From positions 1 through 27,805 of the forward strand of contig DNFG01000392.1 in NCBI GenBank assembly GCA_003487005.1: DNA of 27,805 bases. The letters are read 5' to 3'. Positions 14,781 through 22,565 of this stretch are shown here, piece by piece; positions within the stretch are counted from its first letter, which is position 1, and the number at the start of each line of letters is the position of its first letter. The stretch is from Bryobacterales bacterium (GTDB lineage: Bacteria; Acidobacteriota; Terriglobia; Bryobacterales; Bryobacteraceae). A program made the translations under genes and the position numbers. The notes beneath the pieces are model-generated. The model saw only the letters and a list, made by a program, of their open reading frames with translations, searched no databases and had not been told where the DNA came from.

Positions 14781-16151
14781 ATGGCTATGTCAGACCAAAC
14801 CCGGACTTCGTTTTCCCGCCGACACTTCTTCTATGGCTCCCTGCTGGCAGGGGCCGTCCCAGTGGCCGGTTATTCGAGTACGCCTTCGTTGAGCAAGCTG
14901 GGGTACAAGTCCCCGAACGAGAAGTTGAACATCGCGGCGATCGGCGCCGGGGGGAAGGGGTTCAGCGACACCTCGAGTTGCGCGGAGACGGAGAACATCA
15001 TCGCGCTGTGCGACCCGGACGACAAACGGGCGGAGCGGACCTTCAAACGCTTCCCGGACGTGCCGCGGTACAAGGATTTCCGGCAGATGCTGGACAAGCA
15101 CGAGAAGCAGATTGACGCGGTGACGGTGTCGTGTCCGGATCACATGCACGGGACGGCGTCGATGTGGGCCATGGCGCGCGGCAAGCATGTGTACTGCCAA
15201 AAGCCGCTGGTGCGGACGGTGTGGGAGGCAAAGGAACTGGCGGCCGCCGCGGCCAAGCATGGCGTGGCGACGCAGATGGGCAACCAGGGCTATTCGAACT
15301 ACGGGGCGCGGGAGTGCGCCGAGATCATCTGGTCGGGCGAGATTGGGGATGTGACCGAGGTGCACGCGTGGACGGACCGCCCGGGGCGGTACTGGCCGCA
15401 GTCACCCGAGGTGACGCCCGCGCCCGCGCCGGTTCCGGCCCATCTGGACTGGCAGGCATGGCTGGGCGCGGCGGAAGACCGGCCGTTCAGCCCGGCGATT
15501 GCCCCGCATCACTGGCGGGCGTTCCCCGAGTATGGCTGCGGGGCGATCGGCGACATGGCGTGCCACATTCTGGGGACGCCGAACATGGCCTTGCGGCTGG
15601 GCGCGCCGGTGTCGGTGGAGTGCGTGAAGAAGGAAGGCGTGGGTCAATATGTCTTCCCGCACAAGACCGTGATCCGGTTCGATTTCCCGGCGCGGGGGGC
15701 GTTCAAGCCGCTGACGCTGTGGTGGTATGACAGCGTGAAGGAACAGCCGCAGATTCCGGGCGTGCCCGCGGGGACACTGATCGGAGACAAGGACCTGAAC
15801 GGGAGCCTGTTCGTGGGCTCGCGCGGCATGGTCACCACCGGTTGCTATGGCGAGCGGACGCGGTTGCTGCCCGACGCGAGGATGGCCGAATACCGGTTGC
15901 CGCCGCAGATGCTGTCGCGGTCACCGGGCCATTACCGGGACTGGATCCGGGCGTGCAAGGGCGGTGAGCCGTCGTGTTCGAACTTCTCGGTGGCCGGCCC
16001 GTTCGTATCGTGGATGCTGCTGGGCGTGATCGCGATGAAGTTCGAAGGTCCGCTGAAGTGGGACGAGGCAAAGGGCGAGTTCACCAACAACAAGGCGGCG
16101 AACGAGTACCTGAAGCCGAAATTCCGCAAGGACTGGAAGTGGGTGGGGTAG
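14781..16151 (+). CDS. Tat-exported Gfo/Idh/MocA-family oxidoreductase
   Basis: The 456-residue protein starts with a twin-arginine signal, SRRHFFYG at 12-19, then a hydrophobic stretch. A Rossmann domain follows with IAAIGAGGKG for NAD(P) binding. The usual EKP motif is CQKP in GKHVYCQKPLVRT, still carrying the catalytic-type Lys. The C-terminal alpha/beta domain has GCGAIGDMACHI, typical of the large secreted dehydrogenase-like group common in Planctomycetes and Acidobacteria. These act on sugars or sugar derivatives outside the cytoplasm, with the tightly bound nucleotide exported with the folded enzyme. ATG 14781 follows a weak AGGGG; ATG 14787 is equally possible. It faces the DUF362 gene convergently. 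Confidence 0.88.
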   Translation: MAMSDQTRTSFSRRHFFYGSLLAGAVPVAGYSSTPSLSKLGYKSPNEKLNIAAIGAGGKGFSDTSSCAETENIIALCDPDDKRAERTFKRFPDVPRYKDFRQMLDKHEKQIDAVTVSCPDHMHGTASMWAMARGKHVYCQKPLVRTVWEAKELAAAAAKHGVATQMGNQGYSNYGARECAEIIWSGEIGDVTEVHAWTDRPGRYWPQSPEVTPAPAPVPAHLDWQAWLGAAEDRPFSPAIAPHHWRAFPEYGCGAIGDMACHILGTPNMALRLGAPVSVECVKKEGVGQYVFPHKTVIRFDFPARGAFKPLTLWWYDSVKEQPQIPGVPAGTLIGDKDLNGSLFVGSRGMVTTGCYGERTRLLPDARMAEYRLPPQMLSRSPGHYRDWIRACKGGEPSCSNFSVAGPFVSWMLLGVIAMKFEGPLKWDEAKGEFTNNKAANEYLKPKFRKDWKWVG

Positions 16152-16173
16152 CGCAGCCGTAGTCAAGGATGAA

Positions 16174-16211
16174 GAGGGCGGAATGGCCGTGCCGGCTGTT
16201 CTGCCCTTTCT
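16174..16211. terminator. Probable bidirectional terminator
   Basis: Between two convergent genes, AGGGCGGAA (16175-16183) pairs with TTCTGCCCT (16199-16207) with one G-U, and the loop contains a smaller GCCG/CGGC stem. The right arm runs into TTTCTG. Location and shape suit termination from both sides, although the T-run is short. Confidence 0.5.
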
Positions 16212-16219
16212 GATTTGGC

Positions 16220-17371
16220 TCAGAGCGCCAGCACGCGGTAGTCGATGCGGCGGTAGGGGCGGGCTTCGTGGATCCCGAGGCCGTGGTGGTTCATGGCGTA
16301 TTCGAGGAAGGTGGAACCGTGGACCCAGTCGAGGACGTGCGCGGGGGCGTTTGGGCCCTGGAGTTTGAGTTCGTCGCGAAGGTGGTCGAGCATGACGGTG
16401 TCGAGGGCGACGGGGTCCCGCGAGAGGAAAAGGGAGTTCGGCGAGGGCTGGGGGAAGGATTTCCAGGGGCGGGGAGCCCAGACGGGGCCGAACCAGTTGG
16501 CGAAGGTGGCGTCCACCAGATTGAGGCGGACTTTGTTGCGGATCGAGGGGGTGGCGCAGAGGTCGGCGATGTAGCTCTTCGTGCCCATGCCTTCATGGAG
16601 CATTTTCGGAGAGGGAATGGAGCCGAAGTGGCTTTTCATGGCGCCGGTAACGCCACAGCCATGGGATTTCATGAGGCAGAAGTTGAGGATGTGGTCGGCG
16701 CCGGTATAATCGCGGGGCATCCAGAAATTGCCGCCGGGCAGAGGAGGGTCGCGGGTGAAGGCGACGGCTTCGGAGGGGTCCCAACGGTCGGGCGACTTGG
16801 AATCGACCCAGCGGACGCCGGGGAAGCGGCAGCGGGCCTTCATGATCACGGGGTGGAACCAGCGGGAGGCATCGAGAAGCGTGATGTGGGCGGGACGGGC
16901 GCCGAGGCCGTCGATCAAAGAGGCGAGGACGGCATTGACGAGGGGCATGGACTGGTCCATGCGATTGGTGGTGATGGCCTCATTGAAAGAGGCATTGTTC
17001 ATGTTCAGCTTGAGGGTGATTTTGTGGGTGGGGGCGAAATCGGGGAGGAGGAGTTTCCAGGCGGCGGTGGCGTTGGGGGCGCCGGTGAGTTGGCGGAGGC
17101 CGAGGTCGAGCATCTGGGCGACGGTTTCGGCGTTGATGTAGTCGAAATAGCGTTCCTTGATCTTGCCGGGCTGGTCGGGGGTCATTTCGACGGTGTGATC
17201 CCAGGGGGCGTTGGCGGCGTAATCCCAGGGGCGGGTGGCCTGGGGCGAGTGGACGCGAAGGACGCGGGCGGTGCTGCCGGCGGACCAGGCGGGGAGGGTG
17301 GCAGAGGCGAACGCGGCGGAGGCGAAGCGGGAGAATCCGCGGCGTTCGATGGGGGTGTTGGGGCTGGCCAT
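16220..17371 (-). CDS. DUF362-domain protein with Tat-like signal
   Basis: A 383-residue protein starts with a twin-arginine-type leader (IERRGFSRFASAAFASA), and ATG 17371 follows AAGGAG by six bases. The body matches DUF362 (Pfam PF04015): KITLKLNMNNA, LVNAVLASLIDGLGARPAHITLLDASR, then CLMKSHGCGVTGAMKSHFGSI. DUF362 domains often accompany ferredoxin-like clusters, but no Cys-rich cluster motif is visible here. Biochemical role is unknown. It is a single minus-strand gene, and a 22-bp palindrome lies 38 bases upstream of its start, suggesting its own regulator. Confidence 0.85.
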   Translation of the reverse strand: MASPNTPIERRGFSRFASAAFASATLPAWSAGSTARVLRVHSPQATRPWDYAANAPWDHTVEMTPDQPGKIKERYFDYINAETVAQMLDLGLRQLTGAPNATAAWKLLLPDFAPTHKITLKLNMNNASFNEAITTNRMDQSMPLVNAVLASLIDGLGARPAHITLLDASRWFHPVIMKARCRFPGVRWVDSKSPDRWDPSEAVAFTRDPPLPGGNFWMPRDYTGADHILNFCLMKSHGCGVTGAMKSHFGSIPSPKMLHEGMGTKSYIADLCATPSIRNKVRLNLVDATFANWFGPVWAPRPWKSFPQPSPNSLFLSRDPVALDTVMLDHLRDELKLQGPNAPAHVLDWVHGSTFLEYAMNHHGLGIHEARPYRRIDYRVLAL

Positions 17372-17408
17372 GGGTGACTCCTTGAGGTGCCGGGGCGCAC
17401 GCGGGCCA

Positions 17409-17430
17409 TTTACTACAGTGACTGAGTAAA
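17409..17430. promoter_or_regulatory. 22-bp palindrome, candidate operator
   Basis: TTTACT (17409-17414) and AGTAAA (17425-17430) are exact reverse complements. Inside them CAGT (17416-17419) and ACTG (17421-17424) are again complementary, with only one extra A breaking symmetry. The layout is that of a dimeric repressor site. It lies in an AT-rich patch upstream of the DUF362 gene on the minus strand, whereas the flanking DNA is very GC-rich. Confidence 0.5.
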
Positions 17431-17476
17431 TAGTTGCCCTGAGTATATCAGGACGAATCGGTCCGAGGTAGGTTCT

Positions 17477-18874
17477 TCAGTTGGCTGACGCGCCGGCGAG
17501 GGTCTTCACGATGTCCCATTTGAAGCGGACGAACTCGTGGAGCGATTTTTCGAGGATGCGTTCCTGGTCGGAGTGCGCGCCATAGCCGAGGGGTCCGTCC
17601 TCTTCATCGATCATGGGGCCGATGCCGTAGCACTGGACGCCTTTGGCGCGGAGATAGGCCATGTCGGTGGCGCCGGTGGACATGGAGGGGATGGTGGTGA
17701 TGCCGGGGTAAACGCGCTTCCAGGCGGCTTCGATGGCGGGGAAGGCTTCGTGGTCGAGGCGCGAGGGGGGCGCGGCGGGGCGGGTGTTGCGGTCTTCCTT
17801 GAGGACTTCGATCTGGGGGTCGTTGACGAGTTTTTCGATGGTGGCGCGGAAGGCGTCCATGTTTTCATCGGGGAGGGCGCGGACATCGAGGGTGGCTTCG
17901 GAGGAGGAGGGGATGACGTTGACCTGGAATCCGCCTCGGATCATGTTGGGGGAGATCGAAGTGCGGAGCATGGAGTTGTGCCCGGGTTCGTAATCGGCGA
18001 GATACTGCTGGACCTCGGCGGATTTTTCGGGGTGGTAGAGGGCGTTGTAGCGGGCGGCGTCTTCGGGGGCGCTGACGGTGGCGAGGCGTTCGAAGTAGTA
18101 GCGGGTGGTGTCGTTCATGCGCATCGGGGCCTGATACTGGGCGATGCGCGCGACCGCCTGCGAGAGGCGGGCGATGGAATTGGACTTGAGGGGGCGGGAC
18201 CCGTGGCCGGCGGGTCCTTTGGCGGCGAGTTTGAAGGCGTAGGGGATTTTCTCGGCGGTCTGGACGGTGACATAGGCGGGTTTCCCTTTGCGGCGGATGC
18301 CGGCGCCGCCTTCCGCGAGGCAGATTTCGGCCTCGATTTCAGACCAGTGTTCGCGGACCATGAACTCGATGCCGACCTGGGTGGACGCCTCCTCGCCGGC
18401 TTCGCCGAGGAAGATGACGTCGCGGTCGAGAGGGACGTTGTGGCGCTTGAGCAGCAGCATGGTCATCAGGACGGCGGCAAGGTTGTCCTTGTCATCCACT
18501 GCGCCGCGGCCATAAATGTAGCCACTGTCGCGGGTGGCGGAGAACGGCGGGTGGGTCCACAGGGCAGCGAGGACGCGGACGACGTCGGTATGGGCCATCA
18601 GCAGGAGGGGGCGTTTTTTGCCGCTGCCCTTGAGCCGGGCGACGAGGTTGGCGCGGTTGGGTTCGAGGGTAAAGAGTTTGACGGGGATGCCTTCGGCTTC
18701 GAGCACCTTCTTGAGATACTCGGCGGCCTGCGATTCGTTGCCGGGCGGGTTCTGGGTATCCATGCGCAGCAGTGCCTGGAAGTGGCGGAGGGTCTCCTGT
18801 TCGACCTGCGCCCAATCGGGTTCGGCGGCGGTCAACGAAAGGGAAAACAGAAGGAGGGGGAGTGCCCGGAGCAT
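17477..18874 (-). CDS. Secreted M20-family metallopeptidase
   Basis: A 465-residue enzyme with a signal peptide (MLRALPLLLFSLSLTAA) belongs to the M20/M25/M40 di-zinc peptidases that cleave small peptides or N-acyl amino acids. The ligands are present: MAHTDVV (His95, Asp97), GRGAVDDKDN (Asp127), GEAGEEAS (Glu161 catalytic, Glu162) and a C-terminal GAHSDQERI. The lid domain has GPAGHGSRP. I chose ATG 18874, giving the leader; the frame stays open upstream to 19393 but only as antiparallel noise across msrA. It lies 17 bases after msrA and is probably co-transcribed. Synonymous sites are C-rich, matching the strand skew. Confidence 0.9.
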   Translation of the reverse strand: MLRALPLLLFSLSLTAAEPDWAQVEQETLRHFQALLRMDTQNPPGNESQAAEYLKKVLEAEGIPVKLFTLEPNRANLVARLKGSGKKRPLLLMAHTDVVRVLAALWTHPPFSATRDSGYIYGRGAVDDKDNLAAVLMTMLLLKRHNVPLDRDVIFLGEAGEEASTQVGIEFMVREHWSEIEAEICLAEGGAGIRRKGKPAYVTVQTAEKIPYAFKLAAKGPAGHGSRPLKSNSIARLSQAVARIAQYQAPMRMNDTTRYYFERLATVSAPEDAARYNALYHPEKSAEVQQYLADYEPGHNSMLRTSISPNMIRGGFQVNVIPSSSEATLDVRALPDENMDAFRATIEKLVNDPQIEVLKEDRNTRPAAPPSRLDHEAFPAIEAAWKRVYPGITTIPSMSTGATDMAYLRAKGVQCYGIGPMIDEEDGPLGYGAHSDQERILEKSLHEFVRFKWDIVKTLAGASAN

Positions 18875-18891
18875 GGGGTTATGGTAGCGCT

Positions 18892-19449
18892 TCAGTCCTG
18901 CGATTTGCGGAGGTGGGCGAACTGGGAGCGGAACTTGAGGACTTTGGGAGTGACGACGAAGAGGCAGTAGGGTTGGGCGCGGTGGTTGGCGTAGTAATCC
19001 TGGTGGTAGAACTCGGCGGGGAAGAACTCGGGGGCGGGGGTGAGTTCGGTGACGATGGGGTCGGCGAAAGCGCGGGCGGCGGTCAACTGGCCGATGGCGG
19101 ACCGGGCGGCGGCGTGCTGGTCCTCGGAGTGGTAGAAGATGGCGGAGCGGTATTGGGGGCCGTGGTCGGGACCCTGGCGGTTGAGGGTGGTGGGATCGTG
19201 GATGGCGAAGAAGATGTCGAGGAGTTGAGGGTAGGAGATGAGGGCGGGGTCGAATGCGATACGGACGGCTTCGGCGTGGCCGGTCATGCCAGTGCAGATG
19301 TCCTGGTAGGTGGGGTTGGGGAGGTGGCCGCCAATGTAGCCGGATTCGACGGAGACGACGCCTTTGAGGTCGAGGAAAACGGCTTCGAGACACCAGAAAC
19401 AGCCGCCGGCGAGGGTTGCGGTTTCGGTGGGGGAGGCAGAGTTGACCAT
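18892..19449 (-). CDS. msrA: Peptide-methionine (S)-S-oxide reductase
   Basis: MsrA reduces the S-epimer of methionine sulfoxide in oxidised proteins. The 185-residue length is normal. The active site GGCFWC (catalytic Cys17) is near the N-terminus, followed by SGYIGG, NPTYQDICTGMTGHAEAVRI and DHGPQYRSAIF, all diagnostic. Recycling Cys residues near the C-terminus may include the one in AQPYCLF, reducible by thioredoxin. There is no export signal, so it is cytoplasmic. The start at 19449 lacks a clear ribosome site. It is divergent from the ROK gene across about 100 bases and is followed closely by the M20 peptidase. Confidence 0.95.
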   Translation of the reverse strand: MVNSASPTETATLAGGCFWCLEAVFLDLKGVVSVESGYIGGHLPNPTYQDICTGMTGHAEAVRIAFDPALISYPQLLDIFFAIHDPTTLNRQGPDHGPQYRSAIFYHSEDQHAAARSAIGQLTAARAFADPIVTELTPAPEFFPAEFYHQDYYANHRAQPYCLFVVTPKVLKFRSQFAHLRKSQD

Positions 19450-19551
19450 TAAGTTAAGGATGCACGGGCGAGAGGGGAAGCGGCATGTTTATACTGCAAC
19501 GAGAGGCTGCGCGCCGGTCTCGAAGAGATTGGACTTGAGGAGAGTGAAGCC

Positions 19552-20577
19552 GTGCATATCGTCGCCGGAGTGGATCTGGGCGGAACCGCCATCAATTACA
19601 CGATCATCAATGAGCAGGAGGAGTTCCTGATCGAGGGGCTTTGCGAGCATCCGGCGCGGTCGAAGGAGGGCCCGGCGGTGTGCCTGCAGCAGATCGCGGA
19701 CGGCCTGGAAATGGCGGTGAAGCAGGCGGGATTGACGGTCGGGGAGGTGACAGTGGTGGGGTTGGACACCCCGGGCCCGGCAAGCGCGAACGGGGTGTTG
19801 AGTGCGCGGGGATCCACCAATTTCGTGCATCCGGAGTGGGCGGGTTTTGACATCCGGGGGGCGCTGGCGGCGAAGTTGGGCAAGCCAGTGACGTACTTGA
19901 ATGACGGCAATGCGGGGGCATTGTGGGGGCATTTCTCGCTTTTCGGGGCACATTCGGGGAAGACGTCGATTTCTGCGATCGTGGGGACGGGCCTGGGGGG
20001 CGGGGTGATTATCGAGGACAACGTGGTGAAGGGGCGCGGAGGATTTGGCGGCGAACTGGGGCATGTGTTGCTGCCATATCAATCGATCCGGGGGATCGAG
20101 GGACTGGTGCCGGTGTGCAATTGCGGGCGGGTGGGGGATCTGGAATCGCTGTGTTCGCTGACGGCGATCGGGAAGTCGCTGCTGCCGTACTTTTTGCCGA
20201 AGTTTCCGGGGCATGAACTGGGAGCGATGGAGGATCTGGGGCAGGCGGCAAAGAAGGTGCGGGGGATGGCCGAACGCGGGGATGCTCTGTGCAGGGAGGT
20301 GTTCCGGGTGCAGGCGCACGCGATGGGCCTGTTCTTCGACGAGATGATCAACACGTTCGATCCGGACGCTCTGGTGATCGGCGGGGGGGCGCTGGAGACG
20401 GGCAGGGAGTTTCAGGAGTGGTTCATCGGGGAGGTACGGGCAGCGATGCCGGATCAGCGTGAAGAACAGGCGGACATCCCGATCGTCGTGATGCCGAACG
20501 GCGACACGGCGGGAGCACGGGGGGCGGCGATCGAAGCGTTGAAAGTGGCGCGGGCTGGAGGGCTGATGGCCGGGTAG
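19552..20577 (+). CDS. ROK-family sugar kinase-like protein
   Basis: The 341-residue protein starts at GTG 19552, seven bases after GAGGAGAG. It has the sugar-kinase fold with the phosphate loop VDLGGT (7-12), the catalytic base Asp118 in LNDGNAGALWG, and VGTGLGGG (144-151). ROK members are glucokinases, N-acetylmannosamine kinases or repressors; with no DNA-binding domain this is probably a kinase. The zinc motif CxCGxxGC is CNCGRVGD, so the third Cys is Asp196 while His171, Cys189 and Cys191 remain. That may alter or remove zinc binding. A TATACT box at 19490-19495 could be its -10 element, but no good -35 is seen. Confidence 0.88.
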   Translation: MHIVAGVDLGGTAINYTIINEQEEFLIEGLCEHPARSKEGPAVCLQQIADGLEMAVKQAGLTVGEVTVVGLDTPGPASANGVLSARGSTNFVHPEWAGFDIRGALAAKLGKPVTYLNDGNAGALWGHFSLFGAHSGKTSISAIVGTGLGGGVIIEDNVVKGRGGFGGELGHVLLPYQSIRGIEGLVPVCNCGRVGDLESLCSLTAIGKSLLPYFLPKFPGHELGAMEDLGQAAKKVRGMAERGDALCREVFRVQAHAMGLFFDEMINTFDPDALVIGGGALETGREFQEWFIGEVRAAMPDQREEQADIPIVVMPNGDTAGARGAAIEALKVARAGGLMAG

Positions 20578-20587
20578 AAAAAGAAGC

Positions 20588-20622
20588 GACTCGCATGAAA
20601 CCGGCTGCAACCGGGGCGAGTC
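20588..20622 (+). repeat. Stem-loop between the ROK and cytochrome genes
   Basis: GACTCGC and GCGAGTC pair across a loop that itself contains two CCGG blocks. There is no T tract, so this may weaken read-through or protect an mRNA end rather than terminate fully. A TATAAAG sequence shortly after it could be the -10 box of the cytochrome gene. Confidence 0.35.
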
Positions 20623-20650
20623 ATAGTGTATAAAGAGAGTAGGAGATCCG

Positions 20651-20983
20651 ATGATCCGCTACAAACCCATACTTATCCTTTTCGTAGTCGCCTTTGTTTG
20701 CGTGACGATCGCCTTTGCCGCGGGAGACGCCGCCAAGGGCAAGGCCATCTACCAGAAGACGTGTCAGAAATGCCACGCCGCCGACGGCAAGGGCAACCCG
20801 GCAATCGCCAAGAGCCTGAAGGTGGAACTGAAGGACCTGGGCAGCGCCGAAGTCCAGAAGAAGAGCGACGACGAGCTGAAGAAGCTGTCGTTGGGCCCGA
20901 CCGACAAAAAGAAGCCCGTGAAGGGCGTGGCGCCGGCGCAGTTGGACGACGTGATTTCCTTCGTCCGCACTCTGAAGAAGTAA
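20651..20983 (+). CDS. Small periplasmic cytochrome c, Met ligand apparently replaced
   Basis: A 110-residue protein starts at ATG 20651 after GGAGATCCG. A signal peptide (about 1-24, ending FAAG) precedes a class I c-type fold with one haem site CQKCH (Cys38, Cys41, His42) and the final helix DDVISFVRTLKK. No Met occurs after residue 1, so the usual sixth ligand is absent. Where related proteins have Met near this point, this one reads DKKKPVKG (85-92). The haem iron may be Lys-bound or five-coordinate. It would shuttle electrons in the periplasm; no oxidase or reductase gene is adjacent. A strong terminator follows, so it is a single-gene unit. Confidence 0.88.
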   Translation: MIRYKPILILFVVAFVCVTIAFAAGDAAKGKAIYQKTCQKCHAADGKGNPAIAKSLKVELKDLGSAEVQKKSDDELKKLSLGPTDKKKPVKGVAPAQLDDVISFVRTLKK

Positions 20984-21008
20984 GAATTGAGAGCGAAGTC
21001 TCCTCCCA

Positions 21009-21050
21009 AACGGGACCGGCTGGCCTTCGGGCGGCCGGTCCCGTTTTTTT
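21009..21050 (+). terminator. Rho-independent terminator of the cytochrome c gene
   Basis: A 12-bp stem, AACGGGACCGGC (21009-21020) with GCCGGTCCCGTT (21034-21045), carries an inner GCC-TTCG-GGC tetraloop hairpin. It is followed by a run of seven T (21044-21050), which begins within the end of the stem. This is a clear intrinsic terminator. Confidence 0.92.
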
Positions 21051-21076
21051 GCGGGGGCGGGATAGAGTGAGTGAGT

Positions 21077-21850
21077 ATGGCGAATCCATTTGCAACGGAA
21101 GCGATGGCGGCGGGGTATGCACGGAGACGGCCTCCGGTGCACCGGCGAGTCATGGAGCTGGCGGCGAGGGCGCGGGGATGGCGGCTGCCATTCCGGCGTG
21201 CTGTGGATGTGGGCTGCGGCGCTGGCGTATCGACGAAAGCGCTGGCGGGGATGGCGGAGGAGGTGATCGGGGTGGAACCTGCCGCGGGGATGTTGCGGGG
21301 GAGTGGCGCGGTGGCGCCCGGCGCATGGTTCGTGGCGGGGGCGGCGGAGCGATTGCCGCTGGCGGGCGGGTCTTGTGAACTGATGACGGCGGCGGGTTCG
21401 TTGAATTATGTGGATCTGGAGGCGTTCTTTCCGGAGGCGCTGCGGGTGTTGACGCCGGAGGGGACCTTGCTGGTATATGACTTTTCGCCGGGCCGGCGGT
21501 TCCGGGAGGGTGGCGGTCTGCAGGAGTGGTTTGAGGAGTTCCAGCGGCGGTATCCGCCGCCGGTCGCGGAAGCGCGGGCATTGGACCCGGAGATCCTGGG
21601 CGGGTTGGCGGCGGGTTTTGAACTCGAGGCGGCGGAGCGGTTTGAATTGGGGGTTACACTGAGCCGGGATTTCTATGTGGGCTACATGATGACGGAAACC
21701 AACGTGGCGGCCGCGATGCGCGCCGGGGCGGCTGAAGCGGAGATTGAAGGGTGGTGCCGGGAAACGCTCGATCCGGTTTGGGGTGAAAGGGAGCGCGAGG
21801 TGGTATTCACGGGCTACTGGGCTTGCCTGAAGCTGGCGGGTGGCTGTTAG
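21077..21850 (+). CDS. Class I SAM-dependent methyltransferase
   Basis: A 257-residue cytoplasmic protein has the Methyltransf_11 layout. Motif I is AVDVGCGAGVSTKAL, the acidic end of strand two is VIGVEPAAGML, then AERLPLAGGSCELMTAAGSLNYVD, and motif III is EALRVLTPEGTLLVYDF. It transfers a methyl group from S-adenosylmethionine to an unknown small molecule or cell component. I prefer ATG 21077, though GTG at 21071 is possible; neither has a good ribosome site. It is 26 bases past the cytochrome terminator. Ten bases separate it from the next gene. Confidence 0.85.
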   Translation: MANPFATEAMAAGYARRRPPVHRRVMELAARARGWRLPFRRAVDVGCGAGVSTKALAGMAEEVIGVEPAAGMLRGSGAVAPGAWFVAGAAERLPLAGGSCELMTAAGSLNYVDLEAFFPEALRVLTPEGTLLVYDFSPGRRFREGGGLQEWFEEFQRRYPPPVAEARALDPEILGGLAAGFELEAAERFELGVTLSRDFYVGYMMTETNVAAAMRAGAAEAEIEGWCRETLDPVWGEREREVVFTGYWACLKLAGGC

Positions 21851-21859
21851 GATGGCGGA

Positions 21860-22519
21860 GTGAGAGTACTTTCCGTTCTTATCCTGATGGCGGCGGCGCT
21901 GGGGGCGCAGACGGGTCCGCCGGACCCGTCGCTGGACACGAGCGGGTTGCCAGCGTGGGTCAACTTCGTGCCGAAACCGGCGCCGGAACCGTGGCGGATG
22001 CCGACGGGCGAAGAACGGCTGGTCCGGTACGCGAAGGAGACGTACTCGGGGATGCCCTTGCTGGCGGCGGGCATGGGCGCGGCGATCAGCTACGGCATGG
22101 GGCGTCCGGAGGAGTGGCCGCAGGATTTCAGGGGTTACGGCAAACGGTTCGCGAACAACGCCGCGCAGCATTACATCCGAAGTACGGCGATTCACGGTCT
22201 GGCGGCGGCTTTGCGGGAGGACAACACGTACTACCGGTCGCGGAAGGAGAGCGTGGGCGCGAGGTTGGGTTACGCGCTGGGGCACACGTTCCTGGCCCGC
22301 AATGGCGACGGGCGTTTGCGGTTTTCAACGTCGCGGTTCGTGGGCGCCGTAGGCACTTCGAAGCTATCGCGGACGTGGGTGCCGCCGAGCTGGAAGGGGT
22401 GGGACAACGTGGCGGTCAGTTACGGGATGTGGTCGTTGACGGAAGCGGGAATGAACGTCGGACGGGAGTTTCTGCCGGACCTGATCCGGGCGCTGAAGGG
22501 CCGGAAGCCGAAGCCTTAG
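21860..22519 (+). CDS. Secreted protein of unknown function
   Basis: A 219-residue protein starts at GTG 21860, six bases after AGGA. A short leader (MRVLSVLILMAAALGAQT) is followed by a Pro-rich spacer and a region with YGKRFANNAAQHYIRSTAIHGLAAALREDNTYYRS, a pattern I associate with a recurrent acidobacterial exported family with no assigned role. Amphipathic helices and a few Gly-rich turns suggest envelope association. It sits ten bases after the methyltransferase gene and 46 before the POTRA protein, so the three may form an operon. Confidence 0.75.
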   Translation: MRVLSVLILMAAALGAQTGPPDPSLDTSGLPAWVNFVPKPAPEPWRMPTGEERLVRYAKETYSGMPLLAAGMGAAISYGMGRPEEWPQDFRGYGKRFANNAAQHYIRSTAIHGLAAALREDNTYYRSRKESVGARLGYALGHTFLARNGDGRLRFSTSRFVGAVGTSKLSRTWVPPSWKGWDNVAVSYGMWSLTEAGMNVGREFLPDLIRALKGRKPKP

Positions 22520-22565
22520 CCGGCAGGGGGTGGCGCGGGGGCGCCGGTTGGGCGAGGATGGGGAC

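Noticed and set aside
16268..18970. Long + strand open frames opposite DUF362 and the M20 peptidase
   Set aside because: Gly/Val/Glu-rich shadows without motifs; the minus-strand products have clear families.
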